Below are positions 34,823-44,513 of a stretch of 64,000 bases of DNA, piece after piece. The notes under the pieces are model-generated. The model made no database searches and was not told where the DNA came from. It saw only the letters and a program-made list of their open reading frames with translations. Position numbers and translations under genes: made by a program. The stretch is from Tumebacillus_A lipolyticus (lineage in GTDB: Bacteria; Bacillota; Bacilli; Tumebacillales; Tumebacillaceae), in NCBI RefSeq assembly GCF_042682745.1, contig NZ_JBHUIO010000008.1:186001-250000 (forward strand), written 5' to 3'. The number at the start of each line of letters is the position of its first letter. Position 1 is the stretch's first letter.

Positions 34823-35182
34823 TCATCTATGGTCAGTTACCATACAATTTGATTCGAGTCTCTCAATTCGTTCAACAGTCACCGCAAGTTGTCGTGCCAT
34901 CTTCTCTGTATCCTCCATCGCCTGCTGCACAGTACCTTGCAAGTTTGCAACTGCGGTAGACAATCGATCGTCCACTTCCTGAATCTGCTTAGACAAGCGT
35001 TCTTCACAGGATCTGATTTCCTGCTTCATTCGTCCCTCGCTTGCCTGTACTGCACTGTGAACTTCATTGTGAACGACGTCATGAACGTACCGTTTCATCC
35101 GCACTTCACTTTCTTGGATGGCATCCCGAACAGTGTTAGCCATCATACGCCCGATCTCCATCAAGAGTTGCTCATTCGTCAT
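34823..35182 (-). CDS. Small coiled-coil protein of unknown function
   Basis: A 119-aa protein that is almost entirely charged amphipathic helix with heptad-like spacing (RLSKQIQEVDDRLSTAV, then MARQLAVTVERIERLES). No membrane segment. The ATG at 35182 follows GGAGGG. It lies at the left edge of the defence island. Function unknown; it may simply oligomerise. Confidence 0.65.
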   Translation of the reverse strand: MTNEQLLMEIGRMMANTVRDAIQESEVRMKRYVHDVVHNEVHSAVQASEGRMKQEIRSCEERLSKQIQEVDDRLSTAVANLQGTVQQAMEDTEKMARQLAVTVERIERLESNCMVTDHR

Positions 35183-35480
35183 CCCGTTTCCCTCCTCTTC
35201 TTTTCCAGAGTAGCACTTGCTTGATAAATTTAACAACCACAAAAAATGATAAGAAAAAGCTGACAGTCGATTAACTATCAGCACGTAATTCGCGTTATGT
35301 AAGAGTTGGCGGAGAAGAGATGACTCGCCTCCCCTCAGATTGCCTGTTTCCGCCGGAGTATGATTGTCCCAGCATATCCTAAAAAGAATTGACCCAATCC
35401 AAGTTTTAAGAGATGGGACTGTCATCATTTTTCACTCTATGACCTACTACCATCCCCCCTCCACCCCCGCAACCCCAATC

Positions 35481-35552
35481 ACAAAAAAGAGTCCATGCGG
35501 TCTCTCCGCAGACTGTGGAAAACCTCATGAACCCTTGCTGTTCAACGTATGG
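35481..35552 (-). terminator. Dispersed terminator hairpin, copy 2 (end of the pPIWI-RE operon)
   Basis: Minus-strand GGGTTCATGAGG pairs with CCGCATGGACTC, with an inner CCACAG/CTGCGG region, and ends in TTTTTTG. It lies about 75 bp beyond the pPIWI-RE stop. The remaining 35183-35480 shows no gene. Confidence 0.75.
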
Positions 35553-35626
35553 AGGATTAAGCTCGCTATTATTCGCTTCGTTGCACTTTACTAGTTCCCA
35601 AAAACCTCTTTCCACATTTAGACCTT

Positions 35627-38092
35627 TTAGACAAATTCTGCTTCACTTTCATTCCACTCTATATATTTTCGCTTTATATACTTCTCTATCGACTTCATCA
35701 TTTTCAGGGGATACGGGAGAGTTTGCGTTATTTCAAACGAAATGCACATCTCTCTCATTAAGTGAACGATCCAAGCGAGGCGGTCGCGTTCCGATTCTTC
35801 CATTTTCCCCAAAGGCATGTATTCTACGGCACGGGGTTGCTGAAATGTTTTGGAGGGATCATGGAGCTTTGTCATGTCTTTTCTGATCCCTCTTTGTGAG
35901 AGTCCTTTCGTTCCCACTCCATAATATATGCCACTTGTTCCATCAGAATAGACACCTGTAGATAGGGACAGCGGGATGAAACCATACGCCGGAAGTTCAT
36001 CCGTAGTATTAATACGAATCACCTTAATATCCGGATCCTCCTGAATCCACGAAGCAATCGGCGGATTCTGCTCTTTTGATACTCTGCCATTCGTTAATGC
36101 TGATATTCCTTTCGTTCTCAAGTGAGCACCAATAAGGAGTATGAACGCTTCGGTATTAAGTTTCTCTCGCCTTAATTGTTCATCTAACCAACGTGTAAGC
36201 CACGATTGATCTTTCTTTAGATAAGGAGCAGGCTTCAGCATATGACTGTTTAAAATAGCTTGATGAAGCGGTAGCCATTCCTCCATCCCATCGCCTCTTA
36301 CAAAGAGCTTACCTTGGTGAAGTTTGGTTAACACAGGAAAATCACCGTGATCGACATGAATCAAATCAAATGAAACAATAGGAGGAACTTCACCCATTTC
36401 GAAAAGGGGCTTGAATTCAACAACTCCGGCATCTGACAGGAGATCTAGAATTGCGTTAAACACTTTATGTTTATAATTGGATCCTTTTTGCCCTTCGTCC
36501 CCATCCTCCACATAACCTTTAGGATAAATAAACTGCGTCAAACGACCTGTTCTTCGAAATCCTTCACGTATCGCTAATTTAGGATCGGCACCCTCCCACA
36601 TCTTTTCCCAATTCTCTTTAGGTAAAATTTCGATTAATGATAAGGTTACTTGTTCTGTAGACATGACATCCTCAAGTGTTCGCTCAATGATATTGACCCG
36701 ATGCGTATATGCTTCCTTGCCATGAACAGCCTCTAAAGCATCTACATAGCCTTGCCGCTCCCTTTTCATCAAAGTCATTCGATTCCCTGTCCGCGATACC
36801 AATCGAAAAACAGTTTCATCTTCCTCTTCTACAATTGCATTCAATTTATATTTCTTATCTCGAAGCACATTAATAACTTGATCATAAAGCGCATCTGGCC
36901 CCCAAATCTCTAGAATGAAGTCCTTCGCATGTGGCACCAGCATGGGAAGCAGATTCCCCTTGTCTTTATTTTTTTCAAATACGGATTTTGGCTTTGGGAT
37001 GAAGGCTATTGGAGCAAGGGGTGTCCATTGTGCAAGCTCCTCGACTAAAATCTCAAAAAACTGTCTTTTCTCCCCTATACTAACTCCAGAACCAATCAGA
37101 TGTGATCGAAAGACTTGTTGATTGTGAATGACCATCACCCGAGGGTTACATCCTTCGCCAAATCGCTCTGGATTTGTTAGGATCTCCTCTGGCGTAAACG
37201 GTTGATCCCATAACAAATCAAAAAACAGTTCATCCAACCCCTCTCTCCATCTTGTATATGGTGCCTGGTTACCTTGTCTTCGATAGGAAAGACTAGCAAA
37301 GGAGCGTACGTTCTCTTGACTCATCTCCGTATACGGATTGTCGATCGATACGAGCAATGTACAGTGAATCTTGCCTTTTAGTTTCTGTGTGTTGACCGGT
37401 TTCGTAATGATACGACGCACACCGAAGGTGATAAGAAGCATATATCGATTTGGCTCTCCACCTCTGGTCTTTAAACGAAAACGTACAACGTAGCTAAATT
37501 GGCCCCTTTTTGTTGAAATCGGTTGGGACATACAATCGACTTCCCGCGTTGCAAATACTTTCGAAAATCGTAGGATGAGAGGTTCATCTTCCTCCTTTAA
37601 TTGCAGTGTTTTTTCACTTTGGCAAAATCGATGAGCGACAAGAGAAGGCAAAAGGTTGAAGTAAAGGTCATTAGCTTCTTTGCATGCTTGACTTATCGTT
37701 ATCGTTTTCCACTCCAATTCCGAAGATTGAACGTCATCTGGCACAGGGATGCCTACTTCAGAGGCAGTTTTTAGAAACCAAGCTTTAACAAGGAGAATCA
37801 AAGTACTAATTGATATGGGGCGCACGGCAAGTAGCCACGGTTTTTTCGTATCCTTATAAAACTCGTTATCGACCATAACTAAATCTGGGAAAATACCTTT
37901 CAGCTTCTCACCAAGCGGCTTAATTCTCTTCTTAAGAGTATAATCATTCCCTTGACTTCCCTTTCGCAACTGTAGCACCCAAGTCTTCCAAGCCTCAGGT
38001 ATATACAGCTGGTAAATGATTTCCCCTTCCCACTTGGAAAGCTCCATATCAAATGCGAATAGCTGCAGTTGAGTGTCTTTCTTACGACTCAT
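35627..38092 (-). CDS. pPIWI-RE family protein (PIWI/RNase H-like)
   Basis: An 821-aa prokaryotic PIWI-RE protein, a distant Argonaute relative expected to bind a nucleic-acid guide or target. The N-terminal module spans about 1-385. A MID-like region is at about 390-500. The RNase H-like PIWI domain occupies the rest, with ADPKLAIREGFRRTGRLTQFI (503-522), VSFDLIHVDH (573-582), a candidate conserved Arg in VIRIN (693), a candidate Glu in RAVEYMP (757) and the typical C-terminal ITQTLPYPLK. The family is named for conserved Arg and Glu residues and is thought to lack the full slicer tetrad. It is the last gene of a three-gene operon and overlaps the helicase by 11 nt. Confidence 0.88.
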   Translation of the reverse strand: MSRKKDTQLQLFAFDMELSKWEGEIIYQLYIPEAWKTWVLQLRKGSQGNDYTLKKRIKPLGEKLKGIFPDLVMVDNEFYKDTKKPWLLAVRPISISTLILLVKAWFLKTASEVGIPVPDDVQSSELEWKTITISQACKEANDLYFNLLPSLVAHRFCQSEKTLQLKEEDEPLILRFSKVFATREVDCMSQPISTKRGQFSYVVRFRLKTRGGEPNRYMLLITFGVRRIITKPVNTQKLKGKIHCTLLVSIDNPYTEMSQENVRSFASLSYRRQGNQAPYTRWREGLDELFFDLLWDQPFTPEEILTNPERFGEGCNPRVMVIHNQQVFRSHLIGSGVSIGEKRQFFEILVEELAQWTPLAPIAFIPKPKSVFEKNKDKGNLLPMLVPHAKDFILEIWGPDALYDQVINVLRDKKYKLNAIVEEEDETVFRLVSRTGNRMTLMKRERQGYVDALEAVHGKEAYTHRVNIIERTLEDVMSTEQVTLSLIEILPKENWEKMWEGADPKLAIREGFRRTGRLTQFIYPKGYVEDGDEGQKGSNYKHKVFNAILDLLSDAGVVEFKPLFEMGEVPPIVSFDLIHVDHGDFPVLTKLHQGKLFVRGDGMEEWLPLHQAILNSHMLKPAPYLKKDQSWLTRWLDEQLRREKLNTEAFILLIGAHLRTKGISALTNGRVSKEQNPPIASWIQEDPDIKVIRINTTDELPAYGFIPLSLSTGVYSDGTSGIYYGVGTKGLSQRGIRKDMTKLHDPSKTFQQPRAVEYMPLGKMEESERDRLAWIVHLMREMCISFEITQTLPYPLKMMKSIEKYIKRKYIEWNESEAEFV

Positions 38093-41000
38093 TGTCTTCC
38101 TCCTTCATCATTTCTCGAATACTCTCAATATAAGGTCCATACAAGCTCCGAAAAGCAAAATTTGATTCATGATCCCCCATGATCTTTTGCCAATAATCGA
38201 GCATCGACTCTCCCATTTTCACATTCATTGGTTGTGCATCAAATTTACTATCACAATAGAACACGCGGGCACTCGTTCCTTTGCGAAGCAGTCGCCCAAT
38301 GGTTTGCCATATAGGAACAAATGTGAACCATGCGAAAGTCTGTCTCTCCTCAGGCTCCAAAGATGCCCAATAATCCGGCTTACGGTATAACCGATGGAAA
38401 AGCTTATTGCTTTCCCTTCGAATCAAAGTTACCCCTCTTTGGTAATGTAGATTTTCATGTTGTATTTGCTCAAACATCACTGGAAGCCTCGAGTGAAGCA
38501 ATTGAATTAAATAAGCCATATCGTTTGGAATCGGGTACGGACGCACCAAGAAAAAAACGGAGCCAAACAGTGAGCCTTTCTCTTCATCCAAAATATTATA
38601 ACCTCGGCTGATTGCGAGTAGCGGCGCGATCAACAGATCAGCCGATTCATGAACAAACCGTTCCAGTTCAGCGCGCATAAACACGGATTCATCAAAACTT
38701 TCCGCATTTCTACTGAGTTTACGGAAACGGCCAACCCATGCGACCTTTAATTTTATGGCTTCTGACACTTCCTCGACATCATTATAAGAGTTGACAATAA
38801 GTAGCACCCTGCGTTTGGTCCCACCCGCCTTCCATTCCGCCAATTCCTGCTCGATCTTAGGAAGTAGCAATGTTGTCATCCGCCTTAAGTTTGCGCTGCG
38901 AAATTCATCTCTCAAACCGGATACTACAATCGGATCTGCTGAACCGCTCTCAAACAAAGGATAAAATTGTTGATAAATTTTGGGCGGTGCCCAACTTGAT
39001 TCAATCAACCATGTAGGTTCAACATTCACATCGTAATGTGGGGAACCCGGGGCAAAACTTGTACCAGACAGAAGTACAATGGCTGGACCTTGATGATCAT
39101 CCGAACTTTTAAAGATTTGATTCCAGTCTTTTAACAAGAGACGACCAATACCTGAATAATGGACTGTTTTGAAGGTTCCAGGCACGCCATCCCGCATCAC
39201 TTCGTAAATATATCCGGTTAGCCTCCCAGTCATGGCTTCCTTAAGAAATGGAATAAAGCCGCGTTGGTTGCTTTGAAAGATGTTAACTTCACTAAATAGT
39301 CCTATTTTTGTACGAATGAAGGGGTACAACTCTTTCAATTCTGCTAAATCGTAGTCAACCACACTTAGGTACAAATAGAACTCTAACCAGTCATACGGAT
39401 ATCGATACGACCCTCTCGGCTCTTCGCTACCCCCTAGATTCACAACGACCCGTCTTAATATGGTTCTGCGCTCTTCCACTGACTCCGCTGTTAGTAATTT
39501 TATGACTTCATCGTAAAGCTCATCTTGAAGAGGATTTTCTGTAAACAGTCGAAGCCGATCCTCGAAACTCTGCTGTGCCTCATCAGTACGCGTAAAAGCT
39601 CGACTAATCCTAAAAGATTCTGTCGACAGTTGAACCAACCGTCGATCTAAGGACGACGCAAATTCTGGGTAACGGAGCAACTTGCGATAAACGCCGCCTC
39701 GAATGGTTTTGTATAATCGATGCAATCCATCGATCCATTGTTGAACAATTGTGTCTTCGCTATTGCCATATTGACCGGCTGTTTTGAGCGTTGTCTCGAC
39801 TAGTAGCTTTTCAAAGAAATGCTCGGATGTTCCAAATAGAGCGTGTTCTTCTAGAAATGCATCATCAAACTGCTTTTGCACCGCATCCGCTTCATCAATA
39901 AAAATAATGTCCAGCAGATCATACATCGCTTCATAGATCGTTCGCTCGTATGGATCAATCATTCCTGGTAGCTTCGATTGTAAAACGCTTGCTGAAGTGG
40001 TCACCCACACTTGAGCATCGATAAGCTTGGCATAATCCTGATACACACCGCATTGTGAAGCAAATGGACATAGACAAGTAGTTGTGTTAGGCAGCTGTTG
40101 TATTCTGCGACACGGATAGTCCGTACTAAGATCCCTGTCGTTAGCAAGTGATCGAATCAAACAGTGGTCAGATAGATGCTGAAGCTCACGATGCTCATTA
40201 TGGCTCCAATCCGCAACATCATAGATTTCATGTTGCTTCGCCGCTAAATAATCATCGCGATGTTTAGTTCGGCTGGTCTTCCCGATAATCGGAATGGCGT
40301 TTACACCAAGCTGCCTAAGTTCCTTCACTCGATTGAGCACCTGGGGAACACTTCCCTCAATGAATCCAATTTTGGCCCCTTGTTGAGCCAACCGAACAGT
40401 CTCAGCCACCATGAAAGTCGACTTTCCAGCGCCTAAGCCACCGATAATATGCTGGGTCCCTTTATACGTCAGCACTTTGGCTGATTGATCTTGTAAAGGC
40501 TTAAGCCATATAGCTTGCCCGTCGCGATCCTTCCACTCCGAACTAGCGGCCGCTTCCTTGATTGCTGCAGAAGGGTGTAACAGCCCATCTGAAATCTCGA
40601 GCTGGAAGATGTTCTTCTCCCGATAACGCGAGAATTGAGGAAGTGGATTCGGAACATACGGGATTTGCCCTTCATAGAGAATCGGATCAGTGTTGGGCGA
40701 CTTGCTTTCATATCGGAAAGGACCGACCGACGCAAACTTATAGTCCCTCACTACATTTTCGATGGGCATTTGCAACAACTGTTCATACCATAACTGACGA
40801 TCTGAAAAGAGCGAAGGGACTCGCCTATACCAATTACCATTTGTTTGTTCGTATAAACAGTACTCAGAAGGAAGCAAGCGGTACATTCGAAACATTTGAT
40901 TCCACAACCGCTTGGATCTGAGATCTCGAAATAACACCCGAATCCGATGTACAATATCGATATTTGCCTCTTGAGGAAGTACCGGAATGTCGTACCCCGC

Positions 41001-41171
41001 CATAAGACAGCTAGCTTCAGCGATAGGCATATTCGGATCAATGAGCCTACAGCCTGTTATAAAGAGCTCGACGGTGTACATAGTATGAAGGCTTTCTGAG
41101 GATAAGCCCGAGGATGAAAGTTTGCGTTCGAAATGTTTTCGATAATCTCGGTGCCAGTACGACACTCTCAT
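38082..41171 (-). CDS. pPIWI-RE island helicase (DinG/XPD-like)
   Basis: A 1029-aa superfamily 2 helicase of the pPIWI-RE three-gene island. An N-terminal accessory domain covers about 1-200. Walker A is GGLGAGKST (244-252) and the Walker B box DEAD is at 426-429. Cysteines C354, C366, C368 and C374 lie between them, where DinG and XPD place a 4Fe-4S cluster. The C-terminal motor has LLIVNSYNDVEEVSEA and IGRLLRKGTSARVFYCD (motif VI region, with Arg fingers). The expected role is unwinding nucleic acid for the PIWI-RE protein and nuclease. Its ATG directly follows the nuclease gene's TAG. Confidence 0.9.
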   Translation of the reverse strand: MRVSYWHRDYRKHFERKLSSSGLSSESLHTMYTVELFITGCRLIDPNMPIAEASCLMAGYDIPVLPQEANIDIVHRIRVLFRDLRSKRLWNQMFRMYRLLPSEYCLYEQTNGNWYRRVPSLFSDRQLWYEQLLQMPIENVVRDYKFASVGPFRYESKSPNTDPILYEGQIPYVPNPLPQFSRYREKNIFQLEISDGLLHPSAAIKEAAASSEWKDRDGQAIWLKPLQDQSAKVLTYKGTQHIIGGLGAGKSTFMVAETVRLAQQGAKIGFIEGSVPQVLNRVKELRQLGVNAIPIIGKTSRTKHRDDYLAAKQHEIYDVADWSHNEHRELQHLSDHCLIRSLANDRDLSTDYPCRRIQQLPNTTTCLCPFASQCGVYQDYAKLIDAQVWVTTSASVLQSKLPGMIDPYERTIYEAMYDLLDIIFIDEADAVQKQFDDAFLEEHALFGTSEHFFEKLLVETTLKTAGQYGNSEDTIVQQWIDGLHRLYKTIRGGVYRKLLRYPEFASSLDRRLVQLSTESFRISRAFTRTDEAQQSFEDRLRLFTENPLQDELYDEVIKLLTAESVEERRTILRRVVVNLGGSEEPRGSYRYPYDWLEFYLYLSVVDYDLAELKELYPFIRTKIGLFSEVNIFQSNQRGFIPFLKEAMTGRLTGYIYEVMRDGVPGTFKTVHYSGIGRLLLKDWNQIFKSSDDHQGPAIVLLSGTSFAPGSPHYDVNVEPTWLIESSWAPPKIYQQFYPLFESGSADPIVVSGLRDEFRSANLRRMTTLLLPKIEQELAEWKAGGTKRRVLLIVNSYNDVEEVSEAIKLKVAWVGRFRKLSRNAESFDESVFMRAELERFVHESADLLIAPLLAISRGYNILDEEKGSLFGSVFFLVRPYPIPNDMAYLIQLLHSRLPVMFEQIQHENLHYQRGVTLIRRESNKLFHRLYRKPDYWASLEPEERQTFAWFTFVPIWQTIGRLLRKGTSARVFYCDSKFDAQPMNVKMGESMLDYWQKIMGDHESNFAFRSLYGPYIESIREMMKEEDNES

Positions 41172-42227
41172 CTAACACTCCACCTCTTCCTTCAACATCT
41201 TAAGTATGTGCTTCTCATCCAATATGCGAATATGATTGGCGTGTGGGCTTAATATTTTTCGAAGTGTTGACACAAAGCCAGGATATCGCTTGGTGCGATA
41301 TTCAGGAATGACGATATAAATCCCCTTTCCGCTAAATTTCTGGAGTTGATATGCCGTCTGATCATTAAAGAATTTGGCTAATGAAAATGGATTGCTAAAA
41401 TCTTTCATATCGAGATAGATATACCGCTGACCCAATTTCACTTCCAAATCAAATCGGTCAACATCTGGGAACATCTTGACCTCGTACCCACGCTTGACTA
41501 ACTCATCATGGGCACGCAGTTCGGCTAGCCCTGGGAGCATCGTATACCGATAGACACCTGTCCGTAAGCGAAACAATCGTTCAGTAGTACTCCAACTGAG
41601 CAATTGTTGTTCCCGACTTTGTATCTGACCACAAATATCATCAATGCCGCAAAGCCATTGATGATTACGCTGTTCCAGCGTCCATCCACACCTGGGACAT
41701 TTGCGGTACCGGGATGCTACTTGCGTAATTTCTTCATAACAATTTCGAACTGAATTATATAGAGATATATCACCCAAAGTGGTTACAAAAAGATTGAGTT
41801 CGTTGTACGTCACAACAGGTTTGGTAATCAGAAACATACGAATTTGGCGATACTGTTCATCCAGTTGCGGTACGTTGCTACGGCAATACTGAAGGATCGA
41901 CAAAACCTCCTTAGCATGCGCTTCTTCTGGCGAATCATAGATCAGTTTAAACTCTCTAGCAGCTGCGGAAAGACCTATGTAAGGTACAACGAGAGGCTGA
42001 TCCATAAGATGTCTTTCAAATTCAGGTAGCCCCCATTGTGTAACAGGCTTCTGTAACAAGTCTAGAAGTGCAACGTAATCAGGTGGAGGAGAAATTTCTG
42101 CTTCCATCAAGGCTCTTGAAAGCAAAAGATGGCCTTTCTGAAGTGTAGCTGGGATCTGATTTTTAATTGTTTCCCATTCCTCTAGGCCAGCAATGAGATA
42201 GTAGAGGGTTTCCTTTGCATCTGACAT
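41172..42227 (-). CDS. pPIWI-RE island restriction-endonuclease-fold protein
   Basis: A 351-aa protein that opens the operon. The N-terminal helical domain covers about 1-165. A zinc ribbon follows, with C177, C180, C193 and C199. The C-terminal PD-(D/E)XK-type nuclease has D260 (DRFDLEVKL) and D273-x-K275 (YLDMKDF). An upstream helix with E236 fits the fold. This matches the nuclease partner of pPIWI-RE systems. The start is preceded by GGTGGAG, and a good sigma-A promoter lies 40-70 bp upstream. Confidence 0.85.
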   Translation of the reverse strand: MSDAKETLYYLIAGLEEWETIKNQIPATLQKGHLLLSRALMEAEISPPPDYVALLDLLQKPVTQWGLPEFERHLMDQPLVVPYIGLSAAAREFKLIYDSPEEAHAKEVLSILQYCRSNVPQLDEQYRQIRMFLITKPVVTYNELNLFVTTLGDISLYNSVRNCYEEITQVASRYRKCPRCGWTLEQRNHQWLCGIDDICGQIQSREQQLLSWSTTERLFRLRTGVYRYTMLPGLAELRAHDELVKRGYEVKMFPDVDRFDLEVKLGQRYIYLDMKDFSNPFSLAKFFNDQTAYQLQKFSGKGIYIVIPEYRTKRYPGFVSTLRKILSPHANHIRILDEKHILKMLKEEVEC

Positions 42228-42266
42228 TTACATCTCCACCATTCTATGAAATTCCACAATATATAC

Positions 42267-42296
42267 ATTATAATACAAATCATATAAATCGGACAA
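42267..42296 (-). promoter_or_regulatory. Probable sigma-A promoter of the pPIWI-RE operon
   Basis: TTGTCC and TATAAT separated by 18 bp on the minus strand, about 40 bp before the nuclease gene start, in an A+T-rich patch. Confidence 0.6.
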
Positions 42297-42351
42297 ATAG
42301 TTATCATTTTTAAAAATTTCACATCGATTAATCTACATTTTTGGCAATTAT

Positions 42352-43367
42352 CTAGTTTCCGAATAGCGGAAACCAAGCATTCCAAAACTTGTGATAGAGC
42401 AGTTCACGTAATTGAGCGGGCAACAACCAAGAGCGCAAATGATGTGCGGTAAACAACTCATCATCCATTTCCACAGGCGAAATTGACTGTTTTACCTGCA
42501 TTGGCAAACCTCGAGACATCCACGCTTCATGAACGTGATCGCTTTGTGCATTGTACAAGCGTTGGCTGTGAATTTCCACTTCCGCCCCTAATTTCGACCA
42601 ATACTTTAACACCGGATATGTACGGTGTAGTGTTGCTGTTCGTGCAAGATATGATGGCTATCCACAATGCTCCAGCCACTTTGGATTGTACAACAGACTT
42701 TCAAACAGGACAGAGTATGCGCCAGATACAGCATGATCTCCCATCCTTCGAAACTCATATGGGAGGTTGTGGTCTAGGTTCGCATAATAAAAGCCCTGTC
42801 CCAACTCATAGTACATCAGGCGATGTGGCAAATAGCCAGACCCTGCTCCCGTACACAGCACAATATCCCCCGGTATTCGAAGTGGTGCACAGAAAGCAAA
42901 CGCCACCCCTCGTCCACCACCGTTCCACTCCACACGCACTCCCGCAAGGCTCCAATCCATCGCTAGTCCCAAGGCATCATTTCATCTGTTGCTTTCTTCG
43001 CTCCTAATCCTGTATCGGTATTGGAAAAATCCAGAGGAACTTCTACCTTGAGTCCCCGAAACATGTCGTGCCCTACTGGAAGGAATTTTTCGACTTCCTT
43101 GACGAGACTAGTCGCACTGTATCGTCGTAGATAGTCGATCATGTGAAGGAAACCATCGTACTGAAATTCTTTAGCCATTTGATCTAAAACCTGATAATAG
43201 CGCCAAACAGCTGGCTTTAAAGTGTGCTCAAGATACTCATCGATTACTTCCTGGAGTTTCGAACTTTCGGAGACAGCCGGACCGGACAACAACAATTGTT
43301 CCTCTCGGAAAGAAATCTTACTGCCTTTCCACGGGATTGACCTTTTTCTTCTGGTGGAGAAAAACAC
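42352..43367 (-). pseudogene. Decayed M3-like metallopeptidase gene
   Basis: Three minus-strand pieces read as one protein: 43367-42963, then 42972-42658 after a frameshift, then 42657-42352 in the same frame after a TAG at 42658. The middle piece has RLMYYELGQGFYYANLDH, which aligns by eye with the HELGHAxHxAN zinc motif of M3-type oligopeptidases, but both His are lost (Tyr, Gln). The last piece has AEVEIHSQRLYNA and LRSWLLPAQLRELLY, like the family C-terminus, then ends early. The N-terminus is also missing. It is a dead gene wedged between two defence systems. Confidence 0.7.
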
Positions 43368-43442
43368 TCAAAAGACCTGTAAAACTGATTCGACGGTTGG
43401 TATACTTAGTTTTGTGTATTACTTTGAAAGGGGCTGCCTGAC

Positions 43443-44171
43443 ATGCCGACGATAAAATACGGCACCACATCAATTGACTACCGCATCCGATACAGTCCTT
43501 CGAAGAAAGAAGTTACAATCTCGATCGACTGGATTACAGGCGTTTCTGTTGTTGTACCTGAAAACATCGATCAAGAACGCATCCAATCCGCTTTACAACG
43601 TAAAGCACCCTGGATTCTACGAAAACTCGTCGAATTGCGGGAGATAAAGTCGTTATCTACCCATCATGAGTTTATTAGCGGAGAAAAGTTTCCTTACTTG
43701 GGGAGACAATATCGTCTAAAGGTAATTGCAGCGGAGGATATTTCCGACGTATCTTTGGCATTCCAGAATGGTCGATTCATTGCGTCCGTTCCGAGATTAT
43801 CAACTCCCGCTTGGCGTCAGGAGCGTTTGAGAGTTGCTTTTCGCGATTGGTACATTACTCACGGTTATAACAAAGTTCAGCAACGTATTAAACGATTTGC
43901 TCCACGCTTGGGTGTGAATCCTTCCAAAATCGTCATCAAGGAACAACAGGCGCGTTGGGGAAGCTGTACAAAAAATGGAACCATCAATATCAACTGGCGA
44001 ATATTAATGGCTCCGATGCGAATTGTAGATTATGTGATTGTTCATGAACTGGGACATATGATTCACCCTGACCATTCTTCCGACTTTTGGACAGTCGTGG
44101 CATCAATTATGCCTGACTACGATCAACGGAAAGACTGGCTCAGAGTACATGGAGCGACGCTCGAATTGTAA
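43443..44171 (+). CDS. YgjP-type (M48-like) metalloprotease-domain protein
   Basis: A 242-aa protein with the YgjP/DUF45 layout: an N-terminal beta region (about 5-115), then QQARWGSCTKNGTININW and the zinc motif HELGHMIHPDHS (H201, E202, H205). It probably is a zinc peptidase. Genes of this family very often sit beside type I restriction-modification operons, as here, where it converges on the hsd operon. Why is unknown to me. The start ATG follows AAAGGGG. Confidence 0.9.
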   Translation: MPTIKYGTTSIDYRIRYSPSKKEVTISIDWITGVSVVVPENIDQERIQSALQRKAPWILRKLVELREIKSLSTHHEFISGEKFPYLGRQYRLKVIAAEDISDVSLAFQNGRFIASVPRLSTPAWRQERLRVAFRDWYITHGYNKVQQRIKRFAPRLGVNPSKIVIKEQQARWGSCTKNGTININWRILMAPMRIVDYVIVHELGHMIHPDHSSDFWTVVASIMPDYDQRKDWLRVHGATLEL

Positions 44172-44204
44172 GTCTACGTTCTATACCCTATTAAGAAGTC
44201 GATA

Positions 44205-44477
44205 TCAATCTGTTTGTTTGACATTGAGTATTTTGTATACGCAACGATCAACCCTCTCATAGTCATTGTAAACTACACCGTGATGATTAGGAGAATTCAC
44301 ACAACAACGAGATGTGATATGAGTCCGTATTGTCGATTCTTTGTAATGGGTGCTTTTCTTCGCCAAATGCTTGATGACTTCCGGTATTGTAAAAAGGTTT
44401 CTTCCTTTTGCTGCCACGATGGATTGTACCGCGGTCAGTATTGCATCTCGATAGGTCGACTTTGGATCCAATGGCAC
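44205..44477 (-). CDS. Small accessory protein of the type I RM operon
   Basis: A 90-aa protein with a winged-helix-like pattern: YRDAILTAVQSIVAAKGRNLFTI, then ESTIRTHITSRCCVN and YNDYERVDRCVYKIL. Such small domains occur alone or fused to restriction genes. It is 36 bp downstream of hsdR on the same strand. The start is GTG at 44477, or TTG at 44471 with GGGTGAG better placed. A DNA-binding role is inferred. Confidence 0.7.
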   Translation of the reverse strand: MPLDPKSTYRDAILTAVQSIVAAKGRNLFTIPEVIKHLAKKSTHYKESTIRTHITSRCCVNSPNHHGVVYNDYERVDRCVYKILNVKQTD

Positions 44478-44513
44478 TCACCCTTTCTACAAGTTCAAGA
44501 CACCAAGGAGAAA

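Noticed and set aside
42483..43007. 174-codon plus-strand open frame
   Set aside because: It is antisense to the decayed M3-like peptidase pieces, which show clear protein similarity by eye; no ribosome binding site.
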